Source of the DNA: Ceratobasidium sp. AG-K | Lineage: Eukaryota; Basidiomycota; Agaricomycetes; Cantharellales; Ceratobasidiaceae | Assembly (NCBI GenBank): GCA_037039685.1 | Contig: JAWNGF010000001.1 | Coordinates: 2,604,001-2,668,000, forward strand | Direction: 5' to 3' | Length of the DNA stretch: 64,000 nucleotides | In this document: in pieces, positions 10,895-23,898 of the stretch | Layout of the letters: each line of letters begins with the position of its first letter | Position numbering within the stretch: position 1 is the stretch's first letter | Made by a program: the position numbers and the translations under genes | Notes under the pieces: model-generated | The model's database searches: none | Seen by the model: only the letters and a program-made list of their open reading frames with translations | What the model was told of the DNA's origin: nothing

Positions 10895-11535
10895 GCTGGA
10901 TGAAACGCATCTGTATGGGGCTTAATTGCTGTCGAGTTTTTCATGTGAATCGATGTCGTGTGCTCTTACTGGCCGCTGCCGTGCGGGCCCACGGGGAAGC
11001 GTGGAGTATCTAGCATGACCATTAATAACGCAAGCCCTGATCTGCATGCAAGTCTGAGAGCCACAAGCTAGACACTGTCAATTGGGACCGAGGCCCAATC
11101 ACGATGAACACCGAATTGACGAGTTCCGATTTGGGAGACAACTCCACCTCTCCACGCGTTGGAAAAACTGGGAGTCGATCACTATGACGGATTTCAGCCA
11201 CCCGAATGGCTAGTGCTCAGACGGTGGCGACCGACAGAAACGAATTGATAATATATATTTGTTATTGCAACAGATGGGGGATGGGTGGGTGAGGTATTCT
11301 ACTATGGGCCGAAACCGATGAAAAGTTAAACGAGGGAATTACGGTAGGTCATGGAGATCGAAGAGGGTACAACAAGAGCGTCGCCTAGGCGAGTTTTTAC
11401 CGACAAATAAGAACTAGCTAGGTTACAGAGCGAAAGAATATAAAAAAATGCACATGTTTTCAGTCGAGTAGGCCCGGGGGCGGATAATGTACTGAATCCC
11501 AAGAATAAAAAAAAAAAAAAGTCGTGAGCGCGAGG
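10895..11535. other. Intergenic region between convergent PCH2 and RGS genes
   Basis: About 640 bases between the stop of PCH2 and the stop of the RGS gene on the other strand. It contains a run of A (about 11507-11520) just beyond the RGS stop, probably in its 3' UTR. The remaining short open frames show no family match. I see no gene here. Confidence 0.55.
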
Positions 11536-13717
11536 TTATGTAGGCTTGTCGTGTCGAGGCGCGTGGTGGGCGATGCCCTGTCCGAGGGGCTTGGGACCAG
11601 CCTTTTCGCCCGCGTGCGAGGAAAACGTCATGTACGCCCGGCCGACTTCTTCTACGTCGCCCGAGTCGAAACCGGGTGGGACTGCGGGCTCGTTGATCGA
11701 AAGGGCTTCGAGCGAGGCGATCGTGTCGTTTTCGGCGCTCTCGACTTCTTCGACCCAGCTCGCGAGGTCTTTGAATCTCGGTGTCTTGACAAACTGCAAA
11801 GATGTTAGCTTGGTCAAGACAATAGACGAGAGGACGCACATTGGGCAGCGAATCGGTGGCCATGAGCCGGAAAACGTGCAGCTGAATGCGCTCGTAGAGC
11901 TTGATGAGGTTCTGGAGCTGCGTCGCATTAAACGACGCCGCCTCTTTGGTGCCCACGTTGCCCGGGCCGCTACGCGGGAATCCATTATCGGAGAAGACCT
12001 CTTCAACGTACGTATAGAGCTCGTTTCGAAGCGCAGCGTCGATATTGAGCTCGCACTGGCTCTGCGGGGCGAGGTAGGTGTTGTAAATGAGAAACGTAAA
12101 CTGGACGAGGGCCTCGTGGTGCTTTTCCATCGCTTGCTGGCCGGGAGTGGGGGATTTGGCCGTGCTGGGGCGCGAGCCAGGCGAGTGGGTACCGTGTGCG
12201 CTGACACCCGCGGCTGTCGAGGTGGTGGTGAAGCGCCGCTTGAGGTCCTGAGCCTCGAGCCAAAAGCTAAGATTCTCCTCGCAGAAATTGCCCCGCAAAA
12301 ATTCACGAAAGAGGGCTCTGAGCGCGGGTTCCTCGAGGATGCGCTTCAGACGCTCGGAATTGGATTCGTTCCTGGCGATACGCTCGCTCGAGGCGCCGTG
12401 GTAGCCTTCGCGAAGCTTCTCGGCGAGCGACGTGCGGCGTTGGATCTTGGCCTCGGTGGCGGTGGCGAGGGTTTCGGGGCCTTGGGGACCTGGGCCGGGA
12501 CCAAATGTGACTTCGCATACGACGCCTTCGTGGCTTCCGTCGGTCGAGGGCCGTTCGGCGAGGTTTGTTTGGGAGGTGTTGGGCGAGTTGCGCATGCCGC
12601 TGCCGGTTCCGCGCGGGTTGTCCCATCGGGCGACTCGGCGGCCCTCGTCGGTGATGCGGTAGATGGCCTTGGCCGTGCATCGGAATTCTCCTTGCTGCGG
12701 GGGTGTTAGTGACAGCCAATAAACGAGCAGGGGACGTACTGTAGCTGTGCCAGGAGTGCTAGCAGACCCGCGGACGGTAAAAATGACGGCCGAATCGCCA
12801 GTCTTGCGCTTGTCGCTGACGAGCTGGATGAGGCCAAAGCGGACAAAGTGGGCAGCCATCTCGGCAGCCTCGTCGCGGCCGACGATCGAGGTAAAGTCGC
12901 AGAGCCACTCGAGGGCGCTGATGGCAGGGAAGCAGTACTTGAATGTCTGGAGGGGTGCTTTGCCAATCATCTGGGGCGGGCGCTCCTGGACGTCCATGAG
13001 GGGCATGCCCTTGGCACGCTCGTTGTACTCGACGGTGGGCTCCATCTGACCCGGGGCGACCTCGGGCATATAGTTGGCTGAGCGGCCCACAAAGCGGCGG
13101 AAGAGCGCGGTGATGACCGGCTGGGAAATGATAATCTCATCGTCGCTCGGTCGGCGCTCCAGGTGGAGGAGCTTCATGCACACCGGTTGGCTCTCGAATA
13201 CACCAACCAGGTTGTCGCCGTTGATGCCATTCTTGATGATAAATCGCTCGAGCACATGCAGGCCCTTGGGCGTCACCACGTACACACCCCGCTCCTTGAA
13301 CAGATTCGACGTCTTGTCAGCGGCGTTTTCAATCAGCCGCGCATCCATAAAGTGCTGCGACATCGCCTTGGCCATCTCGCGCGTCATGCTGAATGTCGTG
13401 GTCGTGGTCGTCGTCACGATGCGGCTCGGATCGCGTGGGTCTGGGCCGCGATTCGACTGGGAAAACTTGAGTGAGGCGAGGTTCTGTGCGGCCTCGTCGC
13501 TGCTCGGGTTAGCTTGGTCAGGCTAGCACCGATGGACTCACGTCGTAAACGAATACGGAAAGCTCTTGAAGAACTGCTTGTGCGTGACGAGCTCGAGTGA
13601 CACAATCAGCGTTGCAAACAGGTCCAGTGTGTCTTTGAGAAACGGTCGGCCGCGCTTGGTGACCTTCATCATGTGCGACGCACTGGCCGTGCCAGAGGGG
13701 AGGCGGTCAGAGGACAT
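11536..13717 (-). CDS. Regulator of G-protein signalling with DEP domains (Sst2/FlbA/Crg1 type)
   Basis: Four exons (13717-13542, 13499-12740, 12694-11840, 11793-11536) encode 682 residues. The N-terminal half holds two DEP-type domains. The first includes MTREMAKAMSQHFMDARLI and GVYVVTPKGLHVLERF. The second includes LQTFKYCFPAISALEWLCDF and FVRFGLIQLV. The RGS domain follows: SERLKRILEEPALRALFREF, then CEENLSFWLEAQDL, and YNTYLAPQSQCELNID further on. This is the DEP-DEP-RGS layout of fungal regulators (Sst2, FlbA, Crg1, Thn1), which speed GTP hydrolysis by G-alpha subunits and so damp pheromone and growth signalling. A run of Thr codons lies just before MTREMAK. The first exon (MSSDRLPSG) is needed to supply the start of the first domain. 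Confidence 0.92.
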
Positions 13718-14683
13718 TGCGAGGGGGCGATGGAGAGCACGGCTTCGACCCGTGGTATTAACATGGTCCGACCCGAAACACTGGATCCAGTTGAAACGCA
13801 TTGATCTTGTCCAAATCAAGCTTATTTGTCCCCCTTGCCATCTTTCATCGATACAACAACCTTTGTCAGCTCGTTTCATGGGCGCGCTCTGTTTGCAATC
13901 CCAGCAGGTATCCCGGTTCGGGTGACTACCTGTTTCAGCACTACAAGGGTCGCTCCAAGAAGCTAGCTGAGCTCCAATCCGGTTGCTGGCTTCCGCTTTC
14001 GGACAATTGCCGCCGCACCACCACCGTCGGTCTATCGGCATGTCCGCGGTGCTCGCCACGTCTGCCGGTTTTATTGCATACATTGACCACGTGCCGGAAC
14101 GCAAGAGACGCCTTGCGTGCCTTGTCGACAGCTAAAATTCGCCGTTGGTCGCAAGTTAACGTGCCACATATTAATTCGCAGCAAGGGTGACGAGGGACAG
14201 CAAAGGGACCATCATGAACTGAATGGAAAAAACGTCTGGTCGAGACCATCGGTGATACATCCCCGAATCATGATCCATCTTGATATGTCCGAGCATTCAA
14301 TACTTGCCGGCAAATTTCCAGTCTTTGGTAGTTTCGAGGCACCATGTCGCGCATACACTACCATCCCAGGCAAGTGAGTCTGACGTGCCACATCCCATGT
14401 CCGGCATGCATGACGGTCCCGCGCCTGGTTAAACCATAACGCTCACACGATATAGGAATCCGATGCGATAGAGTATAGTCATATGCCAAGCGTCCCGGTC
14501 ACTCCCGAGACACGCATACGGCCCGGACGTCCTGGTAACTCCACGTCGAAACCCCGTCGGAGAACGTAAATCCTCCTTGGCTCTGCAAAAAAATTTGGGA
14601 CGCCGCCGGCTGGGGCGGCAACCGTTCCGATCTGATCAGCGCTTATCTCGATCACGACTCGGCGCCGAAGCTCGACCCCGACC
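13718..14683. promoter_or_regulatory. Long divergent region between RGS gene and SEC15
   Basis: Nearly 970 bases lie between the two divergent starts, one of the longest gaps in the window. Both promoters and 5' UTRs must be here. Short open frames on both strands show no domain, and I find no convincing gene. A long promoter would suit a signalling regulator, but that is inference. Confidence 0.5.
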
Positions 14684-17600
14684 ATGCCGCCACGCCGACC
14701 CGTATACACCCAAGCCGACATCGATTCCCAGCTCCAAGCCGTAAGCCCAGCCCGATCCGACGTACGCGCCCTGACCCCTTGCAGATCCACCTCTTGGACC
14801 CGAGCTCGACGACAGAGAACCTCGAAGGACTAGGTACACTCGTCAAGTCGGTACACGATAATCGTCAGCAAGACGCGTTTCTGCGTACGGCCAAGGGATT
14901 GATTGAGAGCAAGGATGCGGATATTGAAAAGATTTGCGGGGACAACTATCAGGCGAGTACTCTCATCTGGAGGCGACTGTTCTTACGCGTTCTCGTAGGA
15001 CTTTGCGTCATCGGTCTCGACTCTGTTGACGGTTCGGACGTATACCGTCAACTTGCGCGATCGTATCAATAGCTTGGACCAGCAAGTCTCTCAAGTCGGA
15101 CACGGGCTCGCGTCCAAGAAAAAAGCGCTCCTCAAGAGCAAACGTACCGCCGCGAATCTCGACGAAGCAATCGGCACGCTGCAATCATGTCTACGCGTGC
15201 TTGATATGGTTAACAAGGTTGGGGAAATGATTCGGGATCGCAAGTATTGGAGCGCACTGCGGGTACGTCTTCCGCCCTACTCCACCCCCACCTCCACCTC
15301 TCACGCAGCCTAGACTCTCGAGGAGATCCGCACTCTTCCGTTTTCATCCTTGTCCCAGACCCCATTTTTGGATCACATTTTATCCTCACTCCCCTCGTTG
15401 CGCGCGCAAATCAAAGGCGCAGTCACGTCTGAGCACAATTCGTGGCTGCTCACGGTCCGGGAGGTCACGGGTGAAGTCGGACAACTCGCGCTCGCAGCCG
15501 TCGACGAACGCACGCGACGATGGCGTAACCGACGTGAACGCGAGGGGTTACCGTACACCAACCGCGTCGGCTGCGCAGTCGAACTCGTTACCAATGAAAA
15601 AGTGGAATGTACGTGCTTCGGCCGAGCGCGATTAATAGCTTATTTGTTGGGGCGTTTTCTAGATGATGTGCTCAACAATGATCGAATTGTAGTCGATTTC
15701 AAACCGCTTTATCAGAGTATCCACATCCACACGGCCCTAGATGCCCTCGACGAGTTTCAACGCACGTACCAGGCCGACCGGGCGGTGCGTAACCAGTAGC
15801 TAAATTCCATGAAATTCTAATATCCCCAACCGCTAGGCTCAATCGTCGCTCATCCTGACCGGCACCCCCACACCTGCTACCAATCTCCTACCTCTCTTGC
15901 ACCAGCTAATTGGCTTCTTTGTAATCGAATCCCACGTTCTGAGAACGACCTCCACACGGGGATTCCGTACACAACACGATGTAGACGAGTTGTGGGATGG
16001 TGTCATGGAACGATTGGTCGAGACGTTGAAATCGGGCATGGCGAGCGCTGTGATCAGCTCGGAACAGCTAATCAAGGCCGTAGAATATTTGACAGCATTT
16101 CAGTCTGCGCTGGAGGTGTGTTGCGTCAGACCGAGATGATCGGTTCCCTGGTCAAATTAGGCAATTACTGATCGGTTGGGTTGGATATAGGAGTATGGAT
16201 ACGATACGTCGCCCATCAACTCTCTAACATCACTGATGTTTGAGAAGTACACGCTGATTTTGGACGGTGACTACAAGGCGCAGTTTGTTGATGTGTGTGT
16301 CAGCGTCATGACCGGCGGAGTTGCTTACGTGCCCCTTGTTACAGGCCGTGAATGGAGACGACGGTATCCCCATGGACGTATCAAACCAAGAAGACGCACA
16401 AAAAGAGCAACTCTTGACGGGCTGTTTCGTCACTAGCGCTGCTAAAGAGGCCATCTTCAAGTACGTTTCACTTTTCATTGAATGCCTTTTTAATCTTTGT
16501 CGGACAGGAATGGATCTCCACAGAGCTTCCCGTTCTCCCGCGTAGTTCGCAAAGTTGGACTTTTGGTACGTCGAACAATAAAGGACCGAACTAGGTTTTA
16601 AGCTAGTGTGCAGATCAAAGACTACGCACATCAATTCTACCAATTCGTCGAAGGTGTGTCACAGCCGCCTCGCAACGTCGACCAAATCTTGGAAAAGGCA
16701 AGAGATCGCTTTTCTGATCTCGTTCATTTATTGACGCTTCTGCAGTCCCTGGGAGAATTGATTTCTAAATGTGTGGCCGAGACGTATACGGCTCGACTAG
16801 GAACCGCAAACGCGCTCAGTCAGGTCTCCCAGATGCTCGTCAATGTCGCGTATCTCCGAGATGGGTGTTCTGAAGTAGATAGATACCTCACCACGCTTCG
16901 GTAGACCCGTACCTTTTCCCCTCCCGACCGCTAAAGCTAACAAACGCCACGGGTATCCTAGTGCCGGTCACCGCGGGTACACGTTCCATATCTCCGCCGT
17001 TGATGCGCTGAACAAGACGCTTCAACGGGCCGAGTCCCGTATTTCTGCCGTGATCGCAAAGAAGCTGGACGATTTTGAGCCCGAGTACGACTGGACGACG
17101 CGTACGACCGAGACTCAAGCTTCGATTTATATCTTCCAGTTGGTCAGCTGGTTGACGACTGTTGTGGATTCGCTGGATATCGAGGACCGGTTCAAGGATG
17201 CCGCGTATCGAAACGCCATGATTCACGTATCGAATTTGTTCATGGTAGGTCGCGTCGGGTGTTGTTGAATTGTATTGACTCGGTGTAGGATTTCTTGGCG
17301 GGGCGCAATATCCAAGCCATGAGCGAGGACGCGATCCGGAGCATGCTCGTCGACGTGGACTTTATCAAGGAACAGTTCGAGGCGATTGGGCGACCAGAGG
17401 CCACCTCGGCCTTTAGGGAGCTGCGAATGGTAAGGTCTACGATGACGCTCTGCAACTTCTAATTGACCGGATGTGTTAGATGACATCAATCGTGCTCAAT
17501 AATGCTGTGCCCGAGTACTTGCAGCTTCAGCAGCGACAGGCCAAATACTCGTTGGTTAGCCCGTCGAGGCTCCAAGTGTTGCTGGACAAGCTCGGGCGGT

Positions 17601-17686
17601 TCTATGCGACCAGTCGAAGCGCCCCCGACCGCGAGCGAACGGAACGATACCGCCGGGACTCGGATGCTGTGGCTAGGATGATCTGA
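14684..17686 (+). CDS. SEC15: Exocyst complex subunit Sec15
   Basis: Thirteen exons (first 14684-14740, last 17480-17686) with consistent phases encode 792 residues, close to the usual Sec15 length. Recognisable blocks are LVKSVHDNRQQDAFLRTAKG, SLDQQVSQVGHGLASKKKAL, LRVLDMVNKVGEMIRDRKYW, ALRTLEEIR, KDYAHQFYQFVEG and FLAGRNIQAMSEDAIRSML. Sec15 links the Rab GTPase Sec4 on secretory vesicles to the exocyst at sites of polarised growth such as the hyphal tip. The start codon at 14684 (MPPRRPVYTQADID) sits just before the first conserved helix. The second intron (14953-14998) must begin with GC to keep the frame. All other introns are GT-AG and 44-75 nt long. Confidence 0.93.
14953..14998 (+). 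other. SEC15: GC-AG intron in SEC15
   Basis: The exon ends in CAG and the intron opens gcgagt and closes cgtag. The GT donor five bases downstream would put the next exon into a frame that stops at a TAG about 75 bases into that exon. Only the GC donor restores the Sec15 frame (DNYQ then DFASSVSTLL). Confidence 0.8.
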
Positions 17687-17902
17687 TAGATGTATAGCCT
17701 GTAATAGTTTTGTCTAGCCTCGAGGTCGTTTGCTGGCACTCGTTTCCACGGCAGGTGTCAAGTTAAGAAGAATAGTATGTATCACAAGACTGGAGTACAG
17801 AGAGCATGAAATACCGACACCACAAGGCTCAAGTTATGCACGCCAAAATTGAGTGGAAACATCGAATCACAGAACCGACGGCCGACAGTATTAATACAGC
17901 AA

Positions 17903-18750
<848 letters not shown>

Positions 18751-19056
18751 GGTGAATAAAGTGTCGTGGAGAGGTCGTTGAACGGTGGTGGTGGTCGTTC
18801 GTGAGATCGATTGGGCAACGGATGAATTTGGTTTTGTGTCGAGTCCCTTATTTATGTCTTGGACACGATTCCCCAGACCAACCACACGACACAACAACGT
18901 GTCCCTGCTATCTCTGACAATTGTCTTGCTATTCTGTAACTTTTATTGAACGTGTCAGACGTCGCTTGGGCGTTTCCTTGACTCGACTGGTCCGTGCACC
19001 GCATCCGGGCATTATCTGGTAATTGCTCTAGCGCCAGTACCTAGCCACTCGCGGGT
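18751..19056. promoter_or_regulatory. Divergent promoter of ARF1 and CFT2
   Basis: These 306 bases separate the start codons of ARF1 (minus) and CFT2 (plus). Both are constitutively needed genes, so a shared housekeeping promoter is likely. No other gene fits. A short tract of GGT-type repeats lies near 18783-18795. Confidence 0.55.
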
Positions 19057-22000
19057 ATGATCACCTTTACTCCTCTTACCGGGGGTGCGGTTACGACGCG
19101 TACCACGCCGCTCTGCTATATTTTGCAAATCGACGATGTCCGAATACTCTTGGACTGTGGCGCACCCGATTGGCACCCGGAGAGCACACCGTCGAGTGGG
19201 AAAACAGAGCCAACAGAGGGAGATTCGCCTTTGGATGAGCCCCATTGGGTGCGGTACTGCGAGGAGCTCGAGCTGTACGTACATCAGGCCGTAACGCATG
19301 TTGTTTGACCTCACTTATATGAACACGCTGCAGTCAAGCACCGACTGTCGACCTCGTTTTGTTGTCCCATGCAGACATAGCCCATGTTGGCTTGTTTCCA
19401 TACGCCCACGCCAGATATGGATTGCGAGCGCCCGCATATGCTTCTCTGGCGCTCCAGGCAATGGGCCGAGTCGCGGTTCTTGACAATGTTGAGAGCATTC
19501 GTGCAGAGGAGCCCGTAGAGGATCCCGCTAGCCAAGACGCGGCACTCGCTGCTGGTGATAATGCGTTGCCAGTCTTTGGAGTCGAGCCTGACCCGTCAAA
19601 ACGTCGAAAAGTCGCTTCGGTCAAGGAAGTAAACGACGCGTTTGACTCGGTGCACGCTCTTCGATATTCACAGCCGGCCCATTTGCAAGGTTTGTCTCGT
19701 AAAATACCTTGTTGCGTCGTCTAATGTTTGGACAGGGAAATGCCAGGGTATTACTATCACTCCGTTTTCGGCAGGACACACTATTGGAGGAACCATATGG
19801 AAAATTCGTTCCCCGTCCGCAGGAACCGTCGTCTATGCCGTCAATTTGAACCATACCAAAGAGCGACATCTCGACGGAACGGTTTTACTCAAAGGTGGAG
19901 CTGGAGGTGGTGTGCTCGAGTCGCTCAGCAGGCCAGACCTGTTAATAACGGATGCTGAGCGCACTCTAATGGTAAGCGCAAGGCGAAAAGATCGTGACGC
20001 TGCACTCTTGGGTAAGTTTTACTCCCGTGGGTGTCAACTTGAACTAAGTTTTCGACTAGACGCCGTACAAATGTCCTCCAGTCCAATCACTCGGTATTAA
20101 TGCCGTGCGACGCATCCACCCGTGTGTTGGAACTGCTGGTTCTTTTTGACCAACACTGGTCGTTCTCAAAACTCCGTACCCCGCTATGCCTCGTCGGTCG
20201 CACTGCAAACGACATGCTAACCTTGGTTCGAAGTATGATGGAGTGGCTCGGCGGAACCGTGACCAAAGAAGAGGCATTCGATACCGGAAACAATAAAAAG
20301 CGAAAGCGCAACCAAGAGGGCGACGACGATGCATTGGGTACACTCGCGCTTCGGTTCAAGTGAGCAGCACCGAGGTTACCTAGACATATTCTGATAGCCA
20401 AACAGACACTTGGAAATATTTTCTTCCCCAGAGGCACTGGTTTCGCGGTACCCTTCCTCGATGCCCAAGCTGCTTTTGGTAGTTCCCGCAACGCTCTCAC
20501 ACGGCAACTCGCGCCGTGTCTTTTCGGAGTTTGCTTCAGTGCCGGGAAATGTGGTTATTCTCTCGACCCCGAGTGAGCCCGGGACGTTGTCGAATATGCT
20601 TTTCAACGAGTGGAACGCGGGTCAGTCCGACAATGAGACGTTTGGGCGTGGTAGCGTTGGCCAACCCATTCAGCTGAATCGGACTGTGGCTCTCACGGCA
20701 AGTCATAAATTCCTCAGAATTCGAGTATCAGTCGACTGATTCGCGCACAGATGAACTCTAAAATCCCTCTCGTCGGAGCAGAGCTCGAAGAGTACCTCGA
20801 AAAAGACCGTATAGTCAAGGAACGACAAGCAACGCAACGTGCTGCTCTCGCACGCAGCCAACGGCTCCTCGAAGCAGATGAAGCCGACTCAGACTCGAGC
20901 AACAGCGAAGCCGACGAAGAGGAAGTCGAGGACGCTTTGGGAGATGACATGGACCATGAGATGGGCGACGAATCCGCCAAGCAGCTCTCGTTTGACATTT
21001 TCCTCAAGGGTAACGTTTCCGGCCGCGTCATTTTTCAAGACCGCCGGTCAGGCCTCTCGGTTCCGAATGTTCCCGCATATTGAGCGCAAGCGACGGGTGG
21101 ACGAGTATGGTGAAACCGTGGACGTGGCTGCGTGGTTGAGAAAGGATCGTGCCCTTGCGGTGGCTGTCGAGAGTGAAGAAACTCGCGAGGCAAAGCAGAA
21201 GAAGCAGGAGGAGAAGAAGAAAAGAGTGTGAGTTTATTCGGGGTTGGCTTTGATGATACTGATGCCTGGGCGCAGAAACAACCTGCTGAACCGCCGTCGA
21301 AATTCATTACCGAAACCGTCCAAGTGCATCCCCAATGCAAGCTCATGTTTATTGACATGGATGGGCTCAATGATGGGCGCGCAGTCAAAACCATTATCCC
21401 TCAGGTTAACCCTCGTAAAATGGTAAGCAAGGACACTTGTGCCAAGGCCATGACTAACGTTTCGATCAGATCATCGTCCACTCACATCAAGAAGCGACAG
21501 ACGCGCTGAAAGAGAGTTGTTTGACCATCAAGTCCATGTCAAGAGACATTTACGCATCTGTTGTTGGCGAAACGATCAAGATTGGTCAACAAACCAACGT
21601 GTTCACGGTCGCTCTAAGCGATGAACTTATTGCGTCTGTCAAAATGTCGAGGGTGAGTGTTGTCCATTGTAATCCCAAACAACACCTGATTGTGGGGTAT
21701 AGTTCGAAGACAACGAGATTGGATTCGTACACGGCCGAATTACCGGAAACGCAAATTCAACAATCCCAGTACTCGAGCCTGCTATGCCGGTTTCGTCTAC
21801 GAACATCGAAAATGTTGCGGATACGGGTGTGCGACCAATTCTATCACTACCCTGGTCCAGCATGATCGGCGACCTTAGGCTTACCGCGCTTAAAACGCGA
21901 CTCGGCGTTCTTGGCATCTCAGCAGAGTTTATCGGCGAAGGTGTTTTGGTTTGTGGGAGTCGTGCATCGGGAAGCTTAGATGACGTTGTCGCAGTTCGGA

Positions 22001-22101
22001 AAACCGCGCGCGGCCAGGTTGTAGTGGAGGGTTCAATCAGTGATGTGTATTATACCGTTCGGCGGGAGGTGTATGACCTCCATGCGCTCGTCGCGGCTTA
22101 A
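19057..22101 (+). CDS. CFT2: Cleavage and polyadenylation factor subunit Cft2/CPSF100, with two apparent frameshifts
   Basis: A metallo-beta-lactamase/beta-CASP family protein of the mRNA 3'-end processing complex. Exon 1 (19057-19274) begins MITFTPLTGG with the strand block ILLDCGAPDW. Exon 2 gives VDLVLLSHADIAHVGLFPYA. The catalytic HxHxDH is degenerate (SHADIAH), as expected for the inactive Cft2 paralogue. Later blocks are ITPFSAGHTIGGTIWKI, PCDASTRVLELLVLFDQHW, KIPLVGAELEEYLEKDR and the C-terminal VVEGSISDVYYTVRREVYDL. Two breaks interrupt the frame. Near 20060-20067 one base seems missing between DA and TNVLQSNHSVLMP; as written, translation stops at 20098-20100. Near 21018-21025 a shift of opposite sign is needed between FDIFLKGNVS and ASFFKTAGQASRFRMF. 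These could be sequence errors or real lesions. Intron 20698-20750 is GC-AG. Confidence 0.88.
20698..20750 (+). other. CFT2: GC-AG intron in CFT2
   Basis: The donor is gcaagt after CTC ACG and the acceptor is gcacag. Reading through gives a stop within 14 codons. Removing it joins RTVALT to MNSKIPLVGAELEEYL, which is continuous in the family. No GT donor in the right phase is near. Confidence 0.75.
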
Positions 22102-22135
22102 TCTATTGTTGTATATTATTAAACAGAGTAGCCAA

Positions 22136-23511
22136 TCACAATCGTGCTTTGTTTTTGTTCTTGTTTTCGTCCCGTCGTGTTTGGGCCATTTTGAGTAGCG
22201 CATACATACTCTGCAATCGAGGCATATCGACCCCTTTAGCCTTGGCTAGACGGATTGGGTTGCCCAGGATGACCTCCAGCTCCATAGCTGCGCCTCGCTC
22301 CCAGTCTGAACCGAATTTCAGCCGTGTGCTGATAAGCCAACGCAAGAAACTTACCTAGTAACATGCTCGGCTTGCCGTCTGTGTTCCTTTCCGTGCTTGT
22401 AAGTATCTTGTCAGCTGGTGCCAAGTGTGAGGGTATGGGGCGGCCTAGAACCGCCTCGGCTGCACGAAATACTTCAAGCATAGTCTCCCGGAGGTGGTGC
22501 CGGAGCTCCGGGTCTTTAGACATCCGCGAATTACCGGTCCCGTTGGACAACACCGAACTTGGATTCATCGAAGCGTTAATCTTTCACAGTGGTCGGTTAA
22601 ATCGCCAGTATCTCAGCCTGATTAACATACCGCAATCTTATGCCACCTGACCATCTGAAGGTCATTTTCACCATATTCTTCGGCATCTTTGACCCCGCCA
22701 TTCTTGAGCAACTGAACAAACAATTGGTTATACTCCGGCTTTTCGTCCCTCCCGACCCCGTCCGTGTAGGGGCCAATGCTTATACGAGTCCAACGGTTCT
22801 GAACCTAAAAATGGTCGTGGCATTAATCGCACGATTACGAAAGCTAAGATCAATTGACGAACTATGACGCCAGGCTCAACCTGTTCTGCTGAAATTACGG
22901 TGACAGCCGATAGTATCGGGTTTTCCGGGAACCGCTTGCGGTATGGATCTTCAACGCCAACCTAGTGCGATCTTAATAATTGAGTACCATGCGAAGATGG
23001 TGCACGTACCCCGTTCTGAATTAATACGATTGCCGTTTTCCTTTTTGTTACCAGCGGCAGAATAACCTCCGAATCATCAGACACGTCTGGGAGTGCCTTG
23101 GTGGTCACCACAAGGTAGTCCCATGACACCTTTTGTTTTGCAGCATCCGGGACCGAGGCGAATACGTGCTTGGGGGTAAAGGTATAGTCGCCAAATGTTC
23201 TAGTTCGCAAAATGACGCCTCGTTCTGCAATTGCTTTGTAGTTGGACCGACAAACAAGTGATACTTCAACTGCAGGCGTCTCGGGCCCGGGCTGAAGCCG
23301 AGATGCATAGAAACAACTGCAAACACGGCATTAGTGCCGCCAGCACGACTCGGCGTGTTGTGGGGAACATACCCAACGGCTCCTGCTCCAACTTGCCATG
23401 CGCCGAGAAAGGATCGATCAGTCTCGAGTCTAAGGAAGCCACCAGCTGATGCCTGAATGAATGGGTTCACATACCGACTAGGACACGAATTGGCTGCGTG
23501 GTGGACGTCAT
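22136..23511 (-). CDS. Ketopantoate reductase family protein (ApbA/PanE)
   Basis: The exon order from 23511 gives MTSTTQPIRVLV, then the nucleotide-binding glycine motif VGAGAVG (from 23391), CFYASRL (from 23316), and SLVCRSNYKAIAERGVILR. WDYLVVTTKALPDV, RISIGPYTDG, a middle segment with NASMNPSSVLSN, and a C-terminal helix with MELEVILGNPIRLAKAKGVDMPRL follow. This order matches 2-dehydropantoate 2-reductases, which make pantoate with NADPH for coenzyme A. Fungi have several diverged members, so the exact substrate is not proved. The donor of the intron near 22887-22834 is weak (gttcgt), so one junction is uncertain. It is head-to-head with the F-box gene. Confidence 0.82.
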
Positions 23512-23898
23512 GATAAGAAGAGCTCAGGACACGTGATAGCGATGAGTTCATTTATTGGGAAGCCTAAAATCATAATTCAGTCTTAGTTGTGCGGGTATTC
23601 GACCATACCGAATAAAAACGAGAATGTGTTCACAAAAGAGCATGACCGCTGATGTGACACCAGTATCACTAGACAAAAGATACCGTATTCAGTTTTTGAT
23701 TCCTTGGTGCAGGGCCGGCGGGAACATTTTGATTCTGAAATTTGGCCGGAACTGGCCTAGCCGCTCGGTCGTTTTTTGACACACTCCTTCGCACAGTGAT
23801 AAACCCCCACAGCTATTTAAGACGGTCTTGGATCAGGCGCTGTTTTGCCTTGGACCTGCCTCGTCCTCTCACTCCAACATCACCTCCTCTCCGTAACC
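23512..23898. promoter_or_regulatory. Divergent region between ketopantoate reductase and F-box genes
   Basis: These 387 bases between two divergent starts should hold both promoters. The first 130 bases are AT-rich. I see no further gene. Confidence 0.5.

Noticed and set aside
11546..12709. A 387-codon plus-strand open frame over the RGS gene
   Set aside because: It lies antisense to clearly conserved RGS-domain exons. Its sequence has no domain, and GC-rich third positions on the other strand explain the lack of stops.
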